Part shown: piece by piece, positions 6,526 through 11,092 of the stretch
Position numbering within the stretch: position 1 is the stretch's first letter
Layout of the letters: each line of letters opens with the position of its first letter
DNA from: CAYURR01 sp964446745
GTDB lineage: Bacteria > Bacillota > Clostridia > Lachnospirales > WQUN01
Direction: 5' to 3'
Assembly: GCA_964446745.1 (NCBI GenBank)
Contig: CAYURR010000100.1
Span: forward strand, 1 to 11,092
Length of the DNA stretch: 11,092 nt
Notes under the pieces: generated by a model
Databases searched by the model: none
Told to the model about the DNA's origin: nothing
Seen by the model: only the letters and a program-made list of their open reading frames with translations
Program-made: the position numbers and the translations under genes

Positions 6526-7565
6526 TGAGACGTATCATGGTAAAGACCTCGAGGGCATACGATGTACTCATAGGCAGCGGACTGTTAAATAACTGCGGCA
6601 CTCTAACCAAAAAGGCATCGACGGCTGTGCTCGTGAGCGACGACATCGTAGACGGATTGTACGCGCAGAAGGTCAAGGCTTCGTACGAAAGCGCCGGGTT
6701 CAAGGTGCTACAGTTTACGTTTCCAAATGGCGAGGCCTCAAAGAATATGCAAACCCTCACGGAGCTGCTTACATTCATGTCACAAAACGCCGTGACCAGA
6801 TCAGATATCATCGTAGCGCTCGGCGGCGGTGTGGTCGGAGACCTCGCGGGCTTTGCGGCCGCGATATATGTCAGGGGTATGGCCTATGTGCAGATACCGA
6901 CGACATTTCTGGCCGCAATTGATTCGTCTGTGGGCGGTAAAACAGCCGTTGATCTGTCAACGGGTAAGAACATGGCCGGCGCGTTTCATCAGCCGTCGCT
7001 TGTGATCTGCGATACGGATACATTTACTACGCTGCCGGACGAGGTCTTTGCGGATGGTATCGGAGAGGCGATCAAGTACGCAATGATTGCGGATCGCTCG
7101 CTATACGATCTGATGCTCGATAAGAGGTTAACCGCATCCGATCCGAGGATCGTGGATGTGGTCGAAACCTGTGTGAGCATAAAACGTGATGTAGTGAACG
7201 AGGATGAGTTTGATAATGGCTTGCGCCAGATATTAAACTACGGTCACACAGCCGGACACGCGGCGGAGGGTTTGAGCGGATATACGATCACACATGGCCG
7301 CGCGGTCTCGATGGGCATGCGTATCATAGCGCGTACATCGGATAGGCTGCATCCGGACGCGCATATCCTCGACGCGACGGAAAAAATACTTAATCTCTAC
7401 AGCATAGACGCTGTATGCCCGTATAGTCCGGCCGAGCTTGCGCAGGCCGCACTCGCGGACAAGAAACGCCGTGCTGATACAATCACACTCGTAATGTTGT
7501 CAGCCGTCGGACAAGCGTATTTAAAGCCCGTATCGGTCAGCGAATTGGAGGCATATTTCTCATGA
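6525..7565 (+). CDS. aroB: 3-dehydroquinate synthase
   Basis: Second step of the shikimate pathway: converts DAHP to 3-dehydroquinate using NAD+ and a divalent metal, normally zinc. The 346 residues carry the NAD-binding and active-site motif GGGVVGDLAGFAAAIYVRG, then IPTTFLAAIDSSVGGKTAVD and KNMAGAFHQP. The expected metal ligands are E181 (GIGEAIKYA), H241 (NYGHTAGHA) and H257 (THGRAVSMGM). The last motif has Arg at 259 where many family members have Glu; the ligand itself is unaffected. The ATG overlaps the tyrA stop by one base, with GGAG at 6513-6516. The stop overlaps the aroA start in an ATGA arrangement. Confidence 0.97.
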   Translation: MRRIMVKTSRAYDVLIGSGLLNNCGTLTKKASTAVLVSDDIVDGLYAQKVKASYESAGFKVLQFTFPNGEASKNMQTLTELLTFMSQNAVTRSDIIVALGGGVVGDLAGFAAAIYVRGMAYVQIPTTFLAAIDSSVGGKTAVDLSTGKNMAGAFHQPSLVICDTDTFTTLPDEVFADGIGEAIKYAMIADRSLYDLMLDKRLTASDPRIVDVVETCVSIKRDVVNEDEFDNGLRQILNYGHTAGHAAEGLSGYTITHGRAVSMGMRIIARTSDRLHPDAHILDATEKILNLYSIDAVCPYSPAELAQAALADKKRRADTITLVMLSAVGQAYLKPVSVSELEAYFS

Positions 7566-8848
7566 ACATCCGTATAACACCACAGAAGCTTCAAGGAAAA
7601 ATAGCCGCTATCTCGTCAAAATCACATGCGCATAGATTACTGATAGCCGCAGCGCTGACGGAGGCGAGTGACACTGCCGAGCGAACGACCGTCGTAACGA
7701 ACGTTATGTCAAGGGATATCGAGACCACGATAGACTGCCTCAGGGCATTGGGCGCAACGATTACGGTCAGGGACGAAGGAACAGAAAAATACATAGAGGT
7801 ACAGCCTATCGATCGTACAGGGAGCGGGGCGGTTTCGCCGCTGTTGGACTGCGTAGAGAGCGGCTCCACGGCGCGTTTCCTGTTGCCTGTCGCGGCGGCT
7901 GTCTGCGATGAGAGCCGATTTACGGGCTCGGGCAATTTGCCTAACCGTCCGCTGTCGCCGTTGTCCGATCAGATGAAGCTGCACAACTGCCGTTTCTCTG
8001 CGGATATGATGCCGCTGACGCTGTATGGTAGGTTGACTGCGGGTGAGTTCTATATAGACGGCAGTATCAGCTCGCAGTTTGTGAGCGGACTGTTGTTTGC
8101 ACTCCCGATACTTGAAGGGAACAGCAAAATTATTCTGACCTCGCCGTTGCAATCATCCGGATATGCGGAACTGACCGTGCAGACACTTCAGCACTTCGGG
8201 ATAGAGATCGGACGCATAGATACCGCCGAGAACGAATTCGGCGGCTATATCGTCAAGGGCGGACAAAAATATAAATCCCCAGGTACAATCGTATCGGAAG
8301 GGGACTGGTCGAACGCGGCGTTCTGGCTGGCCGCCTCATATATACCCACAAACGGACATATCGAGATGACGGGGCTTGATCAATCGTCCCTACAAAAGGA
8401 CAAACGGATAACGGAGATATTGCCACAGATATTTTCGCAGGACAAGGTCGTGATAGATGCGGCCGAGATACCGGATTTGGTGCCGATACTCGCGGCTGTC
8501 TCGACTGCGAGTCAAGCGGTTGTGCATATCACTAATGCGGCGCGTCTGCGCGTAAAAGAGAGCGACCGTCTTCAGTCTGTCACGGATATGCTGAGCGCGC
8601 TTGGCGCGGATATACAAATGCTTGAAGACGGATTGATCATTCGCGGTACGGGTGGGCTTAAAGGCGGCACGATAGATGCATGCAACGATCATCGTATACC
8701 GATGTCCGCTGCGATAGCCTCCTGCGCGTGTCTGTCAGACACAGCGCAAAACGATGTTGTGATCATAGGAGCGGAGGCCGTTAATAAATCCTATCCGCAT
8801 TTCTTTGAGGACTTTAACATGCTGGGGGGCAACTCCGTTGTCATCTGA
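7562..8848 (+). CDS. aroA: 3-phosphoshikimate 1-carboxyvinyltransferase (EPSP synthase)
   Basis: Sixth step of the shikimate pathway: transfers enolpyruvyl from PEP to shikimate 3-phosphate. The 428-residue length is normal. Visible motifs in order are SSKSHAHRLLIAAAL (K20, S21 and R25 in the phosphate sites), VESGSTARFLLPVAA, GSGNLPNRPLSPLSDQM, DGSISSQFVSGLLFALP, EGDWSNAAFWLAA, RLRVKESDRL and CNDHRIPMSAAIA (D376-H-R). The forms SKSHAHR and ESGST differ from the enterobacterial enzyme and look like the clostridial branch. I do not infer glyphosate sensitivity from this. GGAGG at 7547-7551 precedes the ATG by 10 bases. The start overlaps aroB by 4 bases and the end overlaps aroC by 11 bases, so expression of the three is likely coupled. 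Confidence 0.97.
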   Translation: MNIRITPQKLQGKIAAISSKSHAHRLLIAAALTEASDTAERTTVVTNVMSRDIETTIDCLRALGATITVRDEGTEKYIEVQPIDRTGSGAVSPLLDCVESGSTARFLLPVAAAVCDESRFTGSGNLPNRPLSPLSDQMKLHNCRFSADMMPLTLYGRLTAGEFYIDGSISSQFVSGLLFALPILEGNSKIILTSPLQSSGYAELTVQTLQHFGIEIGRIDTAENEFGGYIVKGGQKYKSPGTIVSEGDWSNAAFWLAASYIPTNGHIEMTGLDQSSLQKDKRITEILPQIFSQDKVVIDAAEIPDLVPILAAVSTASQAVVHITNAARLRVKESDRLQSVTDMLSALGADIQMLEDGLIIRGTGGLKGGTIDACNDHRIPMSAAIASCACLSDTAQNDVVIIGAEAVNKSYPHFFEDFNMLGGNSVVI

Positions 8849-9908
8849 ATACGGTAAGAAGGTACATATACAGATATTCGGTCAGTCGCACTCGGCGGGT
8901 CTCGGCGTGGTAATAGACGGATTACCCCCGGCAGAGCAGATAGACTTGGAGGCCGTGCAGACCTTTTTGGATCGCAGGCGCGGAGGCAAAGCCTTTTCTA
9001 CAAAGAGGCGCGAGGCCGATACACCGAATATACTATCCGGGCTTGTGGATAATAAGACCTGCGGTGCACCACTCTGTGCGGTATTTGAAAACGCGGACAC
9101 GCGCTCAGGGGACTATGCGCAGATAGCGGACTTACCGAGACCCTCGCACGCAGACTACAACGCATATGTAAAGTATAAGGCCGCGAACGATGTACGCGGC
9201 GGCGGGCATTTCTCTGGGCGGCTCACGTTGCCGCTCTGTTTCGCGGGCGCTGTGTGTATGCAGATACTCGAGCGCAGGGGCATATATATCGGCGCACATA
9301 TCGCTTCGATAGCGGATGTGGACGATGTGCCGTTCGATCCGGTCAGCGTAAGTACAGAGCAGCTCAGAAACTTAAGTGCATCGGATTTCGCGGTGAATGA
9401 TGAAGCCAAGGCTACGCTCATGAAGGAGCGTATCGCGCAGGCGGCCTCAGACGGAGACTCGGTCGGAGGCATCATCGAGTGCGCGATCGTGGGACTGCCG
9501 CAAGGCTTGGGTGATCCGATGTTTGACGGGCTCGAAAACCGTATCGCGGCGATGGTATTTGGTGTGCCCGCGATCAAGGGTATAGAATTCGGTGCGGGCT
9601 TTGAGGTCGCGCGTATGCGAGGCAGCACGCATAACGATCCTTATACCCTTACAGATAACCGTATTGTACCGCGCACGAATAACGCAGGCGGTATATTGGG
9701 TGGGATAACGACAGGCATGCCCGTAATATTCAGGGTTGCTGTAAAGCCCACTCCGTCCATAGCAATGGAGCAGGATACCGTGAGCATAAGCGGTATGCAG
9801 GAGCGAAAGCTCATAATCACAGGCAGACATGATCCATGCATAGTGCCGCGTGCGGTGCCGTGCATAGAGGCAGCAGCCGCGATTGCGGTTATGGATGCCT
9901 ACATGTAA
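8838..9908 (+). CDS. aroC: Chorismate synthase
   Basis: Last step to chorismate: removes phosphate from EPSP using reduced FMN. The 356-residue product contains YGKKVHIQIFGQSHSAGLG, RRRGGKAFSTKRREADTP, LPRPSHADYNAYVKY, DVRGGGHFSGRLTLPLCFAG and the C-terminal VPRAVPCIEAAAAIAVMDAYM. GGGHFSGR replaces the more common GGGRSSAR form, as in other anaerobic Bacillota. I chose the TTG at 8838 because family members start with M-S-x-x-[FY]-G and a run of six G at 8824-8829 lies 8 bases upstream. An earlier TTG at 8805 would add 11 residues read out of frame from aroA sequence. The gene starts inside the last 11 bases of aroA. The run of G is not a standard AGGAGG, so initiation may lean on coupling with aroA. 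Confidence 0.96.
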   Translation: MSSEYGKKVHIQIFGQSHSAGLGVVIDGLPPAEQIDLEAVQTFLDRRRGGKAFSTKRREADTPNILSGLVDNKTCGAPLCAVFENADTRSGDYAQIADLPRPSHADYNAYVKYKAANDVRGGGHFSGRLTLPLCFAGAVCMQILERRGIYIGAHIASIADVDDVPFDPVSVSTEQLRNLSASDFAVNDEAKATLMKERIAQAASDGDSVGGIIECAIVGLPQGLGDPMFDGLENRIAAMVFGVPAIKGIEFGAGFEVARMRGSTHNDPYTLTDNRIVPRTNNAGGILGGITTGMPVIFRVAVKPTPSIAMEQDTVSISGMQERKLIITGRHDPCIVPRAVPCIEAAAAIAVMDAYM

Positions 9909-9930
9909 AATCCCGAAAGGAATGTCAATT

Positions 9931-11092
9931 ATGTATAATCAACTAAAAGATACCGGCGTTTTATATGAGCATATACCGGGCGGCGTGATGCTTGCCGTCG
10001 CAGATAAACAGATCACGATGATAGAGGCAAACCGGCGATATTTTGACATAGTGGGTTATACTCAGACTGAACTGGACGAGAGGTTTCACAATAAGCTTGC
10101 GCTGATGCTGCATCCGGACGATCTGGATACGGTATTAGACTTGATGGCATCGGCTAAGGTCGGCAAGGTATTTAATCTCAAGGCTCGCATAGCAGATAAG
10201 ACCTGCGGTTATACATGGGTTCATCTGAGCGGACGCTTGTCGCAGGATGCGTCCGGTCAAAATATTGTGCATTTTCTGGTGGTGGATATATCAGACTACA
10301 TAGAGGCGTTTGAGCGGCTTAAAAAAGAACAGGACTTCAATGAGATGATCGCGAGCCTGACTGACGACGCGTTCTTTGATTGCGATCTATTGAATAAGTC
10401 AATCCGTTTCTCGAAGAATTTCGCAGGCCGATTCGGTATAAACGATGTGCTTGAGGACTTCCCTCAATCGTTAAGAGACGCGCAGATTATCGCTGAGGAC
10501 AGCTTGAATTTTTTGGACACCTCGAAACTTGCGGCGGCGGAAGAAATAGCTGAACGGGAGCTGCACTGTATCATGCCGGACGGCAATGACACATGGTATC
10601 TGTGTCATTACAACGTGATCGAAAACGATTGTAAAGTGCCCGTTCGCGTACTCGGTAAACTGACCGATATCACAAGGCATCGCGCAAAGATCGATGAATT
10701 GTCCGAAAAGGCCGAAAAGGATCAATTGACCGGACTGTATAACAAGACCACCGCAGAATATCTGATCAAAGAGGTCCTGAAGAAGCGTAGATACGGCGAC
10801 GACAAGCACGCCCTGATGATGGTAGACATCGATAATTTCAAGAGTATAAATGATAAGCTCGGGCATCTATACGGTGACATCGTACTGGCTCAGCTTTCCG
10901 ATTACATCAAATCGGTATTCCGGTCCGACGACATCATCGGCAGGGCCGGCGGCGATGAATTTTTTGTATTTCTAAAAAATTACGGTTCGGTGGATGTGCT
11001 CTGCCAAAAGGCAGCCGAATTATGTGTGCTGCTGAATAAGACATACTCGGATAATGGTACGACTGTCGATATATCGGCGAGCATAGGCATCT
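9931..11092 (+). CDS. PAS-PAS-GGDEF diguanylate cyclase, partial at the right edge
   Basis: Predicted sensor enzyme that makes cyclic di-GMP from two GTP. The frame is open from the ATG at 9931 to the end of the window (387 complete codons). A first PAS-like domain spans about residues 10-120 (EANRRYFDIVGYTQTEL, LHPDDLD, VHFLVVDISD). A second, more divergent PAS-like domain spans about 128-255 (WYLCHYNV, VLGKLTDITRHRAKID). A coiled linker leads into the GGDEF domain from about residue 268 (DQLTGLYNK, VDIDNFKSINDKLGHLYGD). The active-site GGDEF is intact at 340-344, and an inhibitory I-site RSDD lies at 331-334 with the usual five-residue gap. No membrane segment is visible, so it is probably cytosolic. 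AAAGGA at 9916-9921 precedes the ATG by 9 bases. Only 22 bases separate it from aroC, without a terminator or promoter, so it is probably cotranscribed with the aro genes. A C-terminal EAL or other domain could lie beyond the edge. Confidence 0.93.
   Translation, partial: MYNQLKDTGVLYEHIPGGVMLAVADKQITMIEANRRYFDIVGYTQTELDERFHNKLALMLHPDDLDTVLDLMASAKVGKVFNLKARIADKTCGYTWVHLSGRLSQDASGQNIVHFLVVDISDYIEAFERLKKEQDFNEMIASLTDDAFFDCDLLNKSIRFSKNFAGRFGINDVLEDFPQSLRDAQIIAEDSLNFLDTSKLAAAEEIAERELHCIMPDGNDTWYLCHYNVIENDCKVPVRVLGKLTDITRHRAKIDELSEKAEKDQLTGLYNKTTAEYLIKEVLKKRRYGDDKHALMMVDIDNFKSINDKLGHLYGDIVLAQLSDYIKSVFRSDDIIGRAGGDEFFVFLKNYGSVDVLCQKAAELCVLLNKTYSDNGTTVDISASIGI

Overview
The window looks like a piece of chromosome from an anaerobic Bacillota (Clostridia) bacterium. 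The reasons are strong GGAGG-type ribosome binding sites, frequent TTG/GTG starts, a SleB-type (spore cortex-lytic family) cell wall hydrolase, a VanW/G5-like surface protein, a type I-beta DAHP synthase, and clostridial-looking variants of AroA and AroC. Base composition is near-balanced, so this is not a classical low-GC Clostridium. I cannot name the genus.

Layout. Positions 1-186 are the end of a type I-C CRISPR array: three identical 32-bp repeats and two complete 34-bp spacers. Repeat polarity shows that the array is transcribed leftwards, so its leader lies at 187 to about 490. That gene-free stretch is strikingly poor in G on the + strand. No cas gene is in the window. All protein genes are on the + strand. 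Gene rplI (ribosomal protein L9, TTG start) comes first. A long inverted repeat follows, overlapping the ribosome binding site of a secreted SleB-family hydrolase that may start at ATA. An arylamine N-acetyltransferase comes next, and then a membrane-anchored VanW-family protein with its own promoter and a strong intrinsic terminator at 4565-4613.

From 4654 to 9908 there is a compact aromatic amino acid operon, aroF-tyrA-aroB-aroA-aroC. Its genes abut or overlap at every junction. It encodes DAHP synthase, prephenate dehydrogenase, 3-dehydroquinate synthase, EPSP synthase and chorismate synthase. Together these are steps 1, 2, 6 and 7 of the path to chorismate plus the tyrosine branch. Steps 3-5 (aroD/aroQ, aroE, aroK) and pheA are not here and could lie downstream or elsewhere. 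Only 22 bases after aroC a PAS-PAS-GGDEF diguanylate cyclase begins and runs off the right edge, apparently in the same transcription unit.

Most of the window is ordinary, well-recognised housekeeping content. The points worth a second look are the leader-side isolation of the CRISPR array, its strongly skewed leader, the hairpin and possible ATA start of the hydrolase, the terminator-like hairpin in front of aroF with no obvious promoter after it, and the c-di-GMP gene at the end of the aro operon. I did not find a clear undescribed multi-gene system.
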